Assembly (NCBI RefSeq): GCF_900176415.1
Contig: NZ_FWXO01000001.1
Coordinates: forward strand, 984,775 to 1,048,774
Direction of reading: 5' to 3'
Length of the DNA: 64,000 nt
From: Cellulophaga tyrosinoxydans
GTDB lineage: Bacteria; Bacteroidota; Bacteroidia; Flavobacteriales; Flavobacteriaceae
The position numbers and the translations under genes were made by a program. Position 1 is the first letter of the stretch. Each line of letters begins with the position of its first letter. Under the pieces are notes generated by a model, which was given only the letters and a program-made list of their open reading frames with translations, was not told the origin of the DNA and made no database searches. Shown piece after piece: positions 1 to 8,461 of the stretch.

Positions 1-1161
1 TATGGAATAGTACCTACCTTTAGCATCGGTCAATCCCATTCCACCGTCTTGCCAGATGACTAATTTTCTATACGCCATGGAATTCTCTTGATTTACTAGT
101 TTCCAATCTTTTTTGAGAATTTGCCGTAATTGGGTAAGATCTGTTTTAATTCTCGTGCGGTTTAATAGTTGTAGTGCATCTAAAGGACATAAGTGTATTT
201 CATGTAGATCTAAGTTCTCAATGGCACTCCAAATAATACTCGCCAGTTCTTTCTCAACTCGGTTTCTATTGTTTTGCATTAAGTTTTCTAAAGCCTTAGT
301 CTTTATCTGCGAAGCGGCGAACCACATGCGAGTGTTGTTGGGAGTAGTTAGTTTTCGATTTGTTAAATAGAATAGGAATGCAGGTATTTCAGCTTCAAGG
401 GATTCTAGAAATTGGGTTTCTTCTTTTTTCAAGGAAGGTATTTTCAACACCCAGAAACGTGTTTCGTTAGTATCTATCTTGATAAAGTTATCCTCGTTAT
501 TGCTACAAAGAATAAACTTTCCAAAGAACTCTACTTCACGCTTGTCCTTTCCCTTAGCTTCCAATTTATTGAAATTAGTGGTGCTTAAGTATTTGATCCG
601 TTCAGTAAGCTCCTCCTTGTTAAAAAGCACCTCGTCGATACAGATTAAAAGTTTGTTCGCCCAATCCGCATTAAATTGACTACTGAAGCTATCATTGGTT
701 AAATAGGTAAGATTATTATCAAACACTTTTTTTAACCATTTGAGAAAGGTGGTCTTACCTGTAGATCGTTCTTTGGATACCAAACATAATATGGGTAGTA
801 TTTGAATTGGTTTTTCAAATAAGAGCTGCAAATAGTCTAGGCCTAAATTAAGCTGCTCTCCGAAAATATGCTCCAATAGTTGTAAGGTATATGGAAAAAC
901 ACCTTCTTCAAGTTTATGGGGTAAAGGAGCATACGTGTTATAAAAACCATGGCATTCTTTTTTAAAGTTTAGATGGCTTGGAATACAGGTAAACCCATCA
1001 TATTTGGTTATGGTTCCGATAAAACTCTTTCCATGATCCTGGCGAATCGCCTCCAACGTCCATGGCACAATAATTTCGTTGAAGTGACCTGCAATAGTGG
1101 GCACATGTACTAATTTATAATAACTAGTACCTACCCGTATATAGACTATTTGTTTTTTCAT
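1..1161 (-). CDS. SF3-type primase/helicase of the integrative element (3' end cut off)
   Basis: The frame stays open from ATG at 1161 to the window edge (387 codons), so the C-terminus is missing. It shows superfamily-3/D5-like helicase motifs: a Walker A-like loop SKERSTGKT (about residues 129-137), Walker B LLICIDE (171-177), motif C ILCSNN (217-222) and a nearby Arg (R235) that could be the arginine finger. Such proteins are the replication helicase of Bacteroidetes elements, acting on the excised circular form. The N-terminal 120 residues show no primase motif that I can recognise. The frame is also open upstream of the ATG, so the true start could lie a little earlier. The next gene upstream is the HTH protein, 90 bases away. 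Confidence 0.8.
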   Translation of the reverse strand, partial: MKKQIVYIRVGTSYYKLVHVPTIAGHFNEIIVPWTLEAIRQDHGKSFIGTITKYDGFTCIPSHLNFKKECHGFYNTYAPLPHKLEEGVFPYTLQLLEHIFGEQLNLGLDYLQLLFEKPIQILPILCLVSKERSTGKTTFLKWLKKVFDNNLTYLTNDSFSSQFNADWANKLLICIDEVLFNKEELTERIKYLSTTNFNKLEAKGKDKREVEFFGKFILCSNNEDNFIKIDTNETRFWVLKIPSLKKEETQFLESLEAEIPAFLFYLTNRKLTTPNNTRMWFAASQIKTKALENLMQNNRNRVEKELASIIWSAIENLDLHEIHLCPLDALQLLNRTRIKTDLTQLRQILKKDWKLVNQENSMAYRKLVIWQDGGMGLTDAKGRYYSI

Positions 1162-1251
1162 AATAAAGAAGATTGCCACCTGAAAAGGTGTAGTTAATGA
1201 ATTCCTGCCTAAAGGACTTTTATAAGCCTGACAGTAAAAAAATGTGATGTC

Positions 1252-1494
1252 CTAAAGTGTCTGAGGTGATACCTTGTTTTGAAGTAACCAATTCACAAGC
1301 TTTGTTTTCTCAAAAAACAGCAGTTTACCATTGGGTTTGGAGTGTGGAATTCTACCATTAGCTGTCAGTTTATACAAGAAACTTCTTGAAATCCCTGTAT
1401 AATCACAAGCTTCATCAAAGGTCAAAACTTCTTTTTGACCAACTAATAATTTTTCTAAACGATCTAGACGATCTAATACTAAAATTGTGTCCAT
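1252..1494 (-). CDS. Excisionase-like helix-turn-helix DNA-binding protein
   Basis: An 80-residue protein with a winged-HTH of the excisionase/MerR-like 'helix-turn-helix domain 17' type. The core DEACDYTGISRSFLYKL (about residues 25-41) is the HTH, followed by the wing GRIPHSKPNGKLLFF and an amphipathic tail. In Bacteroidetes elements such small proteins sit beside the helicase and integrase and act as excision factors or repressors. It is read in the same direction as the helicase and probably co-transcribed with it. Family assignment is firm; the exact role (Xis or transcriptional switch) is inferred from context only. Confidence 0.8.
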   Translation of the reverse strand: MDTILVLDRLDRLEKLLVGQKEVLTFDEACDYTGISRSFLYKLTANGRIPHSKPNGKLLFFEKTKLVNWLLQNKVSPQTL

Positions 1495-1866
1495 CTTAAA
1501 TAGATTTTAAGGTTATAAAATGAACAAAAGCGCTTTTGCTTTCCCTTATGGGAGTGATAGGATAAAAGTAGTAAAAGCAAGGGGTAAAAGAAGAAAATAG
1601 AATAGCAAGTTGTTCACAAATAATTGATTAACAAGTTGTTATGTCAATTTACGACAAAATAGACTAATTGAAATGTTTGCTAATTTAGTTTGATAGTGTA
1701 TGAATTCGAACAACTAACTTCTAACCTGATAATTTGTAGCCCTTAAATAGGTTTCGTTGACTTATGAACAATAGAAATAGTAAGTTTGAAATATTTTAAG
1801 GAGCTAAATTCTAAGATTTAAGGCGTATTGCCAAAAAATTAACCAGAATTAAAAAGATAAAAGTTC
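1495..1866. other. Gene-free stretch with short repeats between integrase and HTH gene
   Basis: No open frame is credible here. The nonamer CAAGTTGTT occurs twice as a direct repeat (1606-1614 and 1632-1640, 26 bases apart), and its inverted core AACAACT lies at 1709-1715. This could be a binding array for the excisionase-like protein or integrase arm sites, but that is a guess. The promoter of the HTH-helicase unit must also lie here; I do not see a clear -7 box. Confidence 0.4.
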
Positions 1867-3093
1867 TTAAAAAATACTTATTCTTTGGTTATATGTGTCC
1901 AAAACTTCATTAGGCAGTGATTTTAAATAGATCTGGGTTGTATTTAATTTACTATGGCCTAACATTGCAGAAATCGCTTGTAGGGGAATATCTTGTAACA
2001 TGGCATTTGTAGCAAAGCTATGTCTAGAAACATATGAAGTTAGACTTTGTTCTATATTGCAAATAATAGCTATTTTTTTAAGTTCATCATTATATTTTTT
2101 TCTTTTTCCAATTACATCAAGATATTGATGTTCTGGCTTTTCTCTCCTAATAATTGGAAAAACAAATTCGTTTTTAATTTTTCCTTTTTTATAAAATTTT
2201 AGTATTTCTTCAAGACGTTTAGAAATTTTAATATCATAACTTTTTAAAGTTTTTTTTCGTTGATATAAAACCCTTCCATTTTTTATATCCCCCACCTTTA
2301 AAAAAGCCATATCCATAAAAGGCATACCATAAAGCATATACGATATCAAAAAATAATTTCTAGTATGAAATAATTCATGCTCTACACGAAGCTCTAAGTC
2401 TAATATTTTTTTAATATAAGTAATATCTATTGCCCTTTTCTTAGTTGATGTCGTTCTTATTTTATATTCAGAAAAGGGATATGCTTCTTTATCAATGCAC
2501 CCATCCTTAATGCCTTTATTATATATAGACCTTATTGTTCTCATGTAAGCTGCTAAACCATTTAAGTTATTATCTTTCTTTGTTAAATGAAATTTCTCAA
2601 ATTTCTTTAGAAATTCATAATTGACTTCGTTGAATTTAAGATCATTCTTTTTTGAAAAATTTTTCATAATTGTCAATGTGAATTTGTAGGAACGAGCCGT
2701 ACCAAAACGTCGAGCAGAAATTAATTCTTCAACCAAAAAGCTGCCATATTCTATAAAGGAATTATAATTTACTTTTTTCGAAATGCGATCCTTAACTTGG
2801 TTTATTGAAAAATACCGTAATTCTCCTCTATCATAAAGTTTATTGATAATTTCATTCATTCTAACATTTTCTTTAAGGAGAAGAGTATTTAGAAAATGGA
2901 CTGATTCAACTTCTTTGTAATTTGATTTAATATCACTTTTTTTCTCATTCCATTGGTCTTTTAGAATAGAAAACCCTGTCGAAATTGAAGTTGTTTTTCT
3001 ATTATGGGTAAGTCGAAAAATAAGTGGGTATTTCCCATTTTTTTTCATTCTTCTTTGATCTAATATTAGGGTTATATGTGTCTTCATAACCAT
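1867..3093 (-). CDS. Tyrosine recombinase / integrase of the element
   Basis: A 408-residue site-specific recombinase of the Bacteroidetes type. It has an N-terminal arm-binding domain (about 1-95), a SAM-like core-binding domain (about 105-205) and a C-terminal catalytic domain (about 220-400). Catalytic features seen are a beta-hairpin lysine around K280-281, R357 in SRHSFAT, H380 in MLGHSK and the nucleophile Y389 in TTQIYLKS. The box-I arginine position reads GMPFMDM, with Pro258 where Arg is usual, and the box-II His position is Tyr354. Loss of the box-I Arg is also known in the CTnDOT integrase. It starts 142 bases from the attachment site, as expected for an element's integrase. It would catalyse integration and excision at the tRNA 3' end. 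Confidence 0.9.
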   Translation of the reverse strand: MVMKTHITLILDQRRMKKNGKYPLIFRLTHNRKTTSISTGFSILKDQWNEKKSDIKSNYKEVESVHFLNTLLLKENVRMNEIINKLYDRGELRYFSINQVKDRISKKVNYNSFIEYGSFLVEELISARRFGTARSYKFTLTIMKNFSKKNDLKFNEVNYEFLKKFEKFHLTKKDNNLNGLAAYMRTIRSIYNKGIKDGCIDKEAYPFSEYKIRTTSTKKRAIDITYIKKILDLELRVEHELFHTRNYFLISYMLYGMPFMDMAFLKVGDIKNGRVLYQRKKTLKSYDIKISKRLEEILKFYKKGKIKNEFVFPIIRREKPEHQYLDVIGKRKKYNDELKKIAIICNIEQSLTSYVSRHSFATNAMLQDIPLQAISAMLGHSKLNTTQIYLKSLPNEVLDTYNQRISIF

Positions 3094-3234
3094 AAGTTAG
3101 TAAAAAAATTTGCAAACGATTTGCAAACTATTGTTTGATATCAGATGATATCAATTGTTAGTAAATTACATTAAAACGCTCAAAATCAATATGTTAAAAT
3201 ATTTATTAACACTATTTTTTCGTTTTATCTTCTA

Positions 3235-3276
3235 CTCATAATCAGGTGGTCCCTGGTTCGAGCCCAGGTGGGACCA
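3235..3276 (+). other. Attachment-site remnant: 3' part of a CAU-anticodon tRNA gene
   Basis: The sequence begins in the anticodon loop CTCATAA (anticodon CAT at 3237-3239). It continues with the 3' anticodon stem TCAGG, variable loop TGGTC, T-arm CCTGG-TTCGAGC-CCAGG, acceptor strand TGGGACC and discriminator A. No matching 5' acceptor, D-arm or 5' anticodon stem lies upstream (3230-3234 reads TTCTA and cannot pair with TCAGG). It is therefore a displaced 3' fragment, the att copy at the chromosome junction, and not a working tRNA. The parent is tRNA-Met or tRNA-Ile2; these cannot be separated from the 3' half. Confidence 0.85.
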
Positions 3277-3280
3277 CAAA

Positions 3281-3316
3281 AAACCTCTCAAAACACTTGT
3301 TTTCGAGAGGTTTTTT
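3281..3316 (+). terminator. Terminator of the original tRNA gene
   Basis: Inverted repeat AAACCTCTC-AAAACA against TGTTTT-C-GAGAGGTTT with one bulged base, then a T-run. It lies five bases after the tRNA fragment and presumably ended the tRNA transcript before the element inserted. Confidence 0.7.
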
Positions 3317-3862
3317 ATGTTTGGAATAATTTTATTGTTTTTTTATATAAAGCTAAGCTTTTGGATTTGGACAATTATTTTGTGACAGTTTTTGTTTGTT
3401 TAACTCATCATTTTTAATACAGACTAATCATAAAATGAAGTTACCTAATAAACTTTATATAGCATTACAGGGTAACTAGATTAGCATTTAATATTTTTCA
3501 AAGATTTAATTGATTTGGAGTATATAAATTAGAAAGCACATCATCCGAAGTATTTTCCTTTTTGAATTCAAATTTTGAATGACGTGGTTTATTATAATTA
3601 TTAGTAAATAAAACAATTTATTTAAAGATCTAGATATGATTTGTAAAGATCTTTTATTAGCCAAAATAAGTCGCATCTTACTCAAGGATTTAATGTCCTA
3701 CACAAATTGAAGCACTAAGAATATTTATAAAATTAAGTGAGGCTACTCCATGACTTTCTCAAAACCAAAAATAGTAGCACTTTTCTTTTATTAGTTAAGG
3801 TTTAGGATGGGTAACCTAGCAAACACTTTCTCCTTTTTATGTATTGACGTACTAAAAACAGA
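3317..3862. other. Gene-free chromosomal flank next to the attachment site
   Basis: About 550 AT-rich bases between the tRNA terminator and the dab terminator. I see no convincing coding frame, RNA gene or repeat. Stop codons are dense in all frames. It may be a decayed flank of the insertion site. Confidence 0.4.
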
Positions 3863-3888
3863 ACGGCCATCAAATAGTTGATGGCCGT
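3863..3888 (-). terminator. Terminator of the dab operon
   Basis: Perfect 11-bp stem ACGGCCATCAA / TTGATGGCCGT with a 4-base loop, 30 bases past the dabA stop. Read on the minus strand, a short spacer and a T-run follow it. Confidence 0.85.
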
Positions 3889-3918
3889 TAAACAATTATT
3901 GCATAGCATTTACATTGT

Positions 3919-6300
3919 TCATTCACTGTAAGCTAACTCGGCTTTATCTTTCTTTGGCATGGTTGCTCGACTATCTTTTTTAGAAACGGCTTCCCATTGT
4001 ATTGATTTTTTATACCTGAACATCGCATTGTTTTGATTTGGATCCATAACCATTAAGTAAATCCATTCGTTGTCTAAAAGTAATTTTAAATTTTCATTTC
4101 TGACAAGAATGTCCGACACGATGGTAATTGGCGCTTGGATCATAACCGTTAATCGTAAAGGTTGATGATACATGGTATCATCCGAACTATTTAGCGATTG
4201 TAAAGGTAGACCCATTTTAAGGTCACCACCATTGCCTTGAACGACTCCAAATTTTCCGGTGATATTATGGGTAATTTTAGAACCTCCACCAAATACGTTG
4301 TTATCCACTGTTGAAAAATAATAGTGGTTGTTAATCCATTGAGTTACAACCATAGGTCCCTGCATTATACCTTCTAGTGCTTTTCCTTCAGCATCTTGTT
4401 TCCAATCGTAAGAATGAAGAAAACAGCGACTATTAAGATTAGTGTTTTTTGTTAAACTTCTTGGACCAACTATAAAACCTGCGTTTTTGGCAAGGCCCCA
4501 TTCTGGTCTTGTTTCGCCCCAATCATTTGCTTTTTTTTGTGCATGGCTTACACTATTCCTTTGAGAGCCAAGTCTATCTTGAGTTGCGTTTTGCTGCGCA
4601 ATGACAAGATTCGATTTTAAGTTATGTACTAATGGTTTATGTGATTCTGGCACTTCGGAATCAAACAAGACAATGGCATCAGTAGTTGTATTGTGTTCTG
4701 CTCCTATAAAAAAAGTGTTTTCGGATATTAGTATATCATGAAATTCTGCCAATGCATTTTTAACTTCTGGAAGGTTTGCAAGTTTGGCTAGCATTCGTGC
4801 GTTATGCCTTCCCGGACTTGCAGCACACGCACCACAGTCTAAGCTTGAACTAAACGGATTGTTTGCACTATGGCTTCCATGGCCTGCAAATATCACTAAT
4901 GGCGCGAACTGTTTCCAGCCTGTTAGCTTAAATGCTGATTTTACGATGCTTACTTTTTCCTCCAGTGTTATGCCGAATGAAATGTCGTTATCATTGTTAG
5001 CTATATGGATATCAGGTTGGCACACGTGCTCCTGTTTTAATGCTTTTAGTTTATTAGCTTTATAAAGTTGTCTTGGCAATAAGGTTCTACCGATTAAAGA
5101 TAAACCGTAAAATAATCCTGAACCTTCTACATATCCAAAAGCAGATGGCAACATATTTTTCATGCGCTTCAGAAAATACGCTTTAAAATTTGACACCTGT
5201 ATTTTTCGTTCATAAGCTTTTAAATCAAGTTCTTTAGTAGTTTGTGCAGCTTCTCTAACTGTATAGGCAGATGATACAATTGGAGGACATGCTTTCCGGA
5301 TAATACCGTCGTCTAAACTTTTATAATCCATAGCAATACCAAAAAAGCCAGCATAACCATAGGTTTCATAATTTCCTGTTGATTCCACGTGACGTCGGAT
5401 AAGTTCTGAACGTGTATCTATACAGAAAACCATTTGTGCATCTGGAATATTGGTTTCATTAATTTGAGCAGGTTTTATATTTTGATTTTCCAAAGTTTTG
5501 ACCAATTGCGTTTGCCAGCTTTGTTCCCATGCTTTCAAAAAAATGTGCTGTAATTTCGATACTTCTGAAGAAACTGTTTCTTTTATAACTTTTGGAAGTA
5601 TCGCTAGTTTTAATTTTTGAGTTGTCCAAAGACGCACTGCTAGATAATCTATTAAACTAATTGGAAAATCTTTTTGCCAATCAGAACCGGAGACGATACG
5701 ATGATTTATATAGCCGGTCCAACCTGGTAAGGCTGCTAAATGATGCTCAAAAATAGTTGTATAGTCACTTTGGTTATACTCTTTTAATAGCTGCATCAGC
5801 GTTTCTTCGCTTGACTTTGGAATATCCTTTAAAGCTGTTTTTCCAGTTTCAGAATCGTAAATAACCAGAAATCTCCAGGCGGTATAAAAACCTTCACTTT
5901 TAAATGGCATTTCCCATTCTGCAAGTCCTTCATCCATAAATAAAGCCAACCATTTTGCCATGATACGGTCTACTGTATGGGTCGGATTCAAGTCTTTCGT
6001 TTGTTTTTGCGATGCAATCAGCTGTAAACATTCCTCCGTTGAAGCTGTTATACCATTATTTTCTAAATGTGAAGCCAGTATACTACTATCAATAGCTCCT
6101 TTTTCTAATGCTTGACGATACAATTTGACTTCAGGAAATACTTGTGCATTAAAATTTTTCTCAGCTGACTTTAAAGCATCTGAAAATTTCATGTTTTCAT
6201 AACCAGCTAATGGGTTAGAAGCCACAAAGGTGTATAAAGGCCATGTTTTTCCAATTACTTTTGCTGCTTCGTCAATACTCTTTCGAATTTCTTGGTTCAT
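3919..6300 (-). CDS. dabA: Inorganic carbon transporter subunit DabA (UPF0753/DUF2309)
   Basis: A 793-residue cytoplasmic subunit of the DAB (DabA-DabB) inorganic-carbon accumulation complex. DabA resembles a beta-carbonic anhydrase and is thought to hydrate CO2 to bicarbonate one-way, driven by the cation flow through DabB. The zinc-site pattern is present: C293 and D295 in FCIDTRSE (with R297), and H474 and C489 in GHGSHS...DCGAC. The H-to-C spacing of 15 matches that known for characterised DabA. The open frame runs 25 codons further upstream, but ATG at 6300 overlaps the dabB stop as ATGA, which gives translational coupling and fits the conserved N-terminus. It is the last gene of a four-gene operon and is followed by a strong terminator. 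Confidence 0.93.
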   Translation of the reverse strand: MNQEIRKSIDEAAKVIGKTWPLYTFVASNPLAGYENMKFSDALKSAEKNFNAQVFPEVKLYRQALEKGAIDSSILASHLENNGITASTEECLQLIASQKQTKDLNPTHTVDRIMAKWLALFMDEGLAEWEMPFKSEGFYTAWRFLVIYDSETGKTALKDIPKSSEETLMQLLKEYNQSDYTTIFEHHLAALPGWTGYINHRIVSGSDWQKDFPISLIDYLAVRLWTTQKLKLAILPKVIKETVSSEVSKLQHIFLKAWEQSWQTQLVKTLENQNIKPAQINETNIPDAQMVFCIDTRSELIRRHVESTGNYETYGYAGFFGIAMDYKSLDDGIIRKACPPIVSSAYTVREAAQTTKELDLKAYERKIQVSNFKAYFLKRMKNMLPSAFGYVEGSGLFYGLSLIGRTLLPRQLYKANKLKALKQEHVCQPDIHIANNDNDISFGITLEEKVSIVKSAFKLTGWKQFAPLVIFAGHGSHSANNPFSSSLDCGACAASPGRHNARMLAKLANLPEVKNALAEFHDILISENTFFIGAEHNTTTDAIVLFDSEVPESHKPLVHNLKSNLVIAQQNATQDRLGSQRNSVSHAQKKANDWGETRPEWGLAKNAGFIVGPRSLTKNTNLNSRCFLHSYDWKQDAEGKALEGIMQGPMVVTQWINNHYYFSTVDNNVFGGGSKITHNITGKFGVVQGNGGDLKMGLPLQSLNSSDDTMYHQPLRLTVMIQAPITIVSDILVRNENLKLLLDNEWIYLMVMDPNQNNAMFRYKKSIQWEAVSKKDSRATMPKKDKAELAYSE

Positions 6301-7784
6301 ATAGATTTTGATTTGTACATTAAAACTGATTTTGAGTATGGTTGTGATAGGTTCATTAATTTTACATAGAGCCAAGGAAGTTTTTTATAGACTTCTAACT
6401 TCATGATAAAAAAGCCTAGCAAGAAAATAATTCCGAAAATAATTTGTGTCCATGATAACGGAATTGGCTGATTAATCATAGGCATAGTTGACATCAATAT
6501 ACTAACTCCGTTATAGAATAGCGCATAGATCCCTATTCCTGTAATAAACAAAACAGGAGGAAATACTATTTTTTGAACTACCGAAAGACTTTGCTCTTTG
6601 ATAATATTATAAGTTGCTTGACCAACTGTAATGGCAACGATAAGTGTTAGAAAAATTCCACTATCCATAACAATGGCTTTACCTGTCCATAAGGCAAATA
6701 GGTAAGCGCCAAATACCCCAAAAAGTAGTACTATAATGACTTGTAAGGGCTTAATTTTTAGTTGTAAAGGCTTTTCTGGTTTTGTTTGTGCAATTTCTTC
6801 TCCCGAGGATAAGAATAAATAGGCTTTATAAAATCCGTGGAGGATTAAGTGAACCACTGCGGCATTAAAAAAACCTAATCCGCATTGCATAATCATAAAA
6901 CCCATTTGTGCCATAGTAGAACATGCCAGTTTCTGTTTTACATTTACCTGAAGTAATTTTGCAAACTGAGCAATAATCGCTGTAAAACCTCCTATGATAA
7001 ATAAAATTGTTAGTGTTTTAGAGGCAAATAAAAGTGTGGCAAACAATGCAAGTATAATACCTGCACCATTTACAAACCCTGCGTGCATTAAAGCAGATGC
7101 AGGCGTTGGCGAAGTCATAGCAGATAATAACCAACGATGAAATGGATAAATAGCCGATTGTACAATGGCCGCACCAATAACACAAAATCCTGAAATCATA
7201 AGTATCCAAACTGGCACTTCGGTCACCTTCAATGAAAGTTCAGTTATGGTAAATTCATTAGTGTAAAAAGCCAATAATAACAGGCCAACAGCTAGAAAAA
7301 GTGCCCCTAGAAAAAAGTACTTCTGGGTAAACTTTAACGCTTCTCTTGCCTCTCCCCAATTTTTATCAATGCCAATAAGTTGCGACATGAATACGCCCAT
7401 CATCAACCAAGTCCATATAAATAAAACAATGTGATTGGCTATTACCAAAAGCATAACTGAAATTGTGAAGCCTAAACAGAGCAACATGAATCGTGTATGA
7501 TATCTAAATCCTTTGAGATAGCTCGCTGCATAACTACTGACGATGGCACTAAAAAAAGTAACCGTAGTCCAGATTAAAATAGTAAAACCATTCATTCTAA
7601 AAATACCCCCTAATTTGTATTCGGATATATTTAAAAAATTTGAAATAAGATATCCTAAATTACAAGCGAATATTAACCATAATAAGGCTACAATTAGTTT
7701 TGAGAGAACAGATTTTTTTATATTATCATCTACAAAAGACGTGTGCTTAGCCCTATTCTCTAATAAATTATTTTCTACAGTCAT
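6297..7784 (-). CDS. dabB: DabB, proton-conducting membrane subunit (NuoL/MrpA-like)
   Basis: A 495-residue polytopic membrane protein with about 13 hydrophobic segments, of the NADH-quinone oxidoreductase subunit-5 / Mrp antiporter family. The family signature region SPTPASALMHAGFVNGAG (around residues 226-243) is clear. Genome context separates it from true complex I subunits: it directly precedes dabA with a 4-base overlap. In DAB systems this subunit carries the proton or sodium flow that energises CO2 hydration by DabA. A 69-residue membrane protein precedes it by 14 bases. Assignment as DabB rests on the pairing, which is strong. Confidence 0.92.
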   Translation of the reverse strand: MTVENNLLENRAKHTSFVDDNIKKSVLSKLIVALLWLIFACNLGYLISNFLNISEYKLGGIFRMNGFTILIWTTVTFFSAIVSSYAASYLKGFRYHTRFMLLCLGFTISVMLLVIANHIVLFIWTWLMMGVFMSQLIGIDKNWGEAREALKFTQKYFFLGALFLAVGLLLLAFYTNEFTITELSLKVTEVPVWILMISGFCVIGAAIVQSAIYPFHRWLLSAMTSPTPASALMHAGFVNGAGIILALFATLLFASKTLTILFIIGGFTAIIAQFAKLLQVNVKQKLACSTMAQMGFMIMQCGLGFFNAAVVHLILHGFYKAYLFLSSGEEIAQTKPEKPLQLKIKPLQVIIVLLFGVFGAYLFALWTGKAIVMDSGIFLTLIVAITVGQATYNIIKEQSLSVVQKIVFPPVLFITGIGIYALFYNGVSILMSTMPMINQPIPLSWTQIIFGIIFLLGFFIMKLEVYKKLPWLYVKLMNLSQPYSKSVLMYKSKSI

Positions 7785-7798
7785 TTTAAAACTTTAAG

Positions 7799-8008
7799 TT
7801 AAATTGAATTAGAGAATTTATTTTTCTTATTTACATTGGTCCTGCTATTCTCCCCATTTATTTTTATTAAAAAAATAATGCCCAATATAGAACTGCAAAC
7901 AAGTAATTTTTCGAAGAAAAGCTGATTATTAAAATAGGACAATGCAATAAAAAAAAGCAGAATACCTATACCTATAAAAGACGCTATTATTGACTTATTA
8001 TATTTCAT
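7799..8008 (-). CDS. Small two-helix membrane protein of the dab operon
   Basis: A 69-residue protein I do not recognise. Two hydrophobic segments (about residues 7-25 and 33-50) are joined by a short polar turn, and a basic, Asn/Lys/Ser-rich tail follows, so both ends may lie in the cytoplasm. It sits between the upstream 102-residue gene (28-base gap) and dabB (14-base gap), so it is very likely co-transcribed. It could be an accessory or assembly factor of the DAB complex. There is no motif to support a more precise role. Confidence 0.6.
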   Translation of the reverse strand: MKYNKSIIASFIGIGILLFFIALSYFNNQLFFEKLLVCSSILGIIFLIKINGENSRTNVNKKNKFSNSI

Positions 8009-8036
8009 ATTTTTCTAAAGTATGTTAGTTATAAAA

Positions 8037-8345
8037 TTATTCTGACACAGTAATTTCAAGGATTCCATTTATTTTCAGACGTTGTCCTCCAGATCTTGCT
8101 GCATCTATATATTCTTTAGCCATTCTTTTTTCCTCTTCCAGCTCTTTTATTCGACCATCCAGTTGATCCGTCTCACATTTATGATTTCCTTCCCAAAGTT
8201 GCAAGCGTTGTATTTTATGAAAATTTATCTTTTGATCGATTAATGCAGTAACTACGTCTGACGCCTCTGATGGTGTAAAATCACCTTTTACTAATTGAAT
8301 TTTTTGTGTTGTTTTTGCTGTCTTTACTAATTCTTTAGTTTCCAT
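8037..8345 (-). CDS. Conserved hypothetical protein, first gene of the dab operon
   Basis: A 102-residue soluble protein without signal or membrane segments. It is mostly polar and charged. An N-terminal beta/alpha part (KIQLVKGDFTPSEASDVVTAL) is followed by a predicted coiled-coil helix (about residues 60-88: QLDGRIKELEEEKRMAKEYI) and a short beta tail. I recall similar short proteins in other flavobacteria but know no function. It opens a divergent promoter region shared with a LysR regulator. Being first in the operon it may be a regulatory or adaptor protein; this is inference. Confidence 0.65.
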   Translation of the reverse strand: METKELVKTAKTTQKIQLVKGDFTPSEASDVVTALIDQKINFHKIQRLQLWEGNHKCETDQLDGRIKELEEEKRMAKEYIDAARSGGQRLKINGILEITVSE

Positions 8346-8373
8346 TTTTTTTGTTTTTTAAAAATTAATAGTA

Positions 8374-8415
8374 TTTGAATTTTCAAACTTGAGCGCAAAT
8401 ATTATATATAATATT
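8374..8415. promoter_or_regulatory. Palindromes in the divergent dab/LysR promoter region
   Basis: Two dyads lie between the divergent genes: TTTGAA-TT-TTCAAA (8374-8387) and a perfect 18-bp palindrome AATATTATATATAATATT (8398-8415). LysR-type regulators usually bind such interrupted, AT-rich dyads beside their own gene, so these are candidate operators. The AT-rich context makes chance palindromes likely. Confidence 0.4.
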
Positions 8416-8461
8416 CATTTATTTTTATTTATATTAGTTATCATATATATAAAATATTTTT

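Larger units (their letters stand above)
1..3277. mobile_element. Right end of an integrative element inserted in a tRNA gene
   Basis: An SF3 primase/helicase, an excisionase-like HTH protein and a tyrosine integrase all lie on the minus strand. They end 142 bases inside a 3' tRNA-gene fragment at 3235-3276. This set and order is typical of Bacteroidetes integrative or mobilizable elements. The tRNA fragment marks the right boundary. The 5' half of the tRNA is missing here, so the restored full tRNA should lie at the left end, outside the window. Cargo beyond the left edge is unseen. That this is an element is well supported; whether it can still move is unknown. Confidence 0.85.

Noticed and set aside
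3230-3276. A complete tRNA gene at this place
   Set aside because: The 5' acceptor, D-arm and 5' anticodon stem are missing upstream; only the 3' part from the anticodon loop is present.
4784-5065. Open frame antisense to dabA
   Set aside because: Shadow of the real dabA frame; composition rich in Leu/Ala/Cys with no start context or homology. The same holds for the antisense frames in nirB, nrtA, nasA and others.
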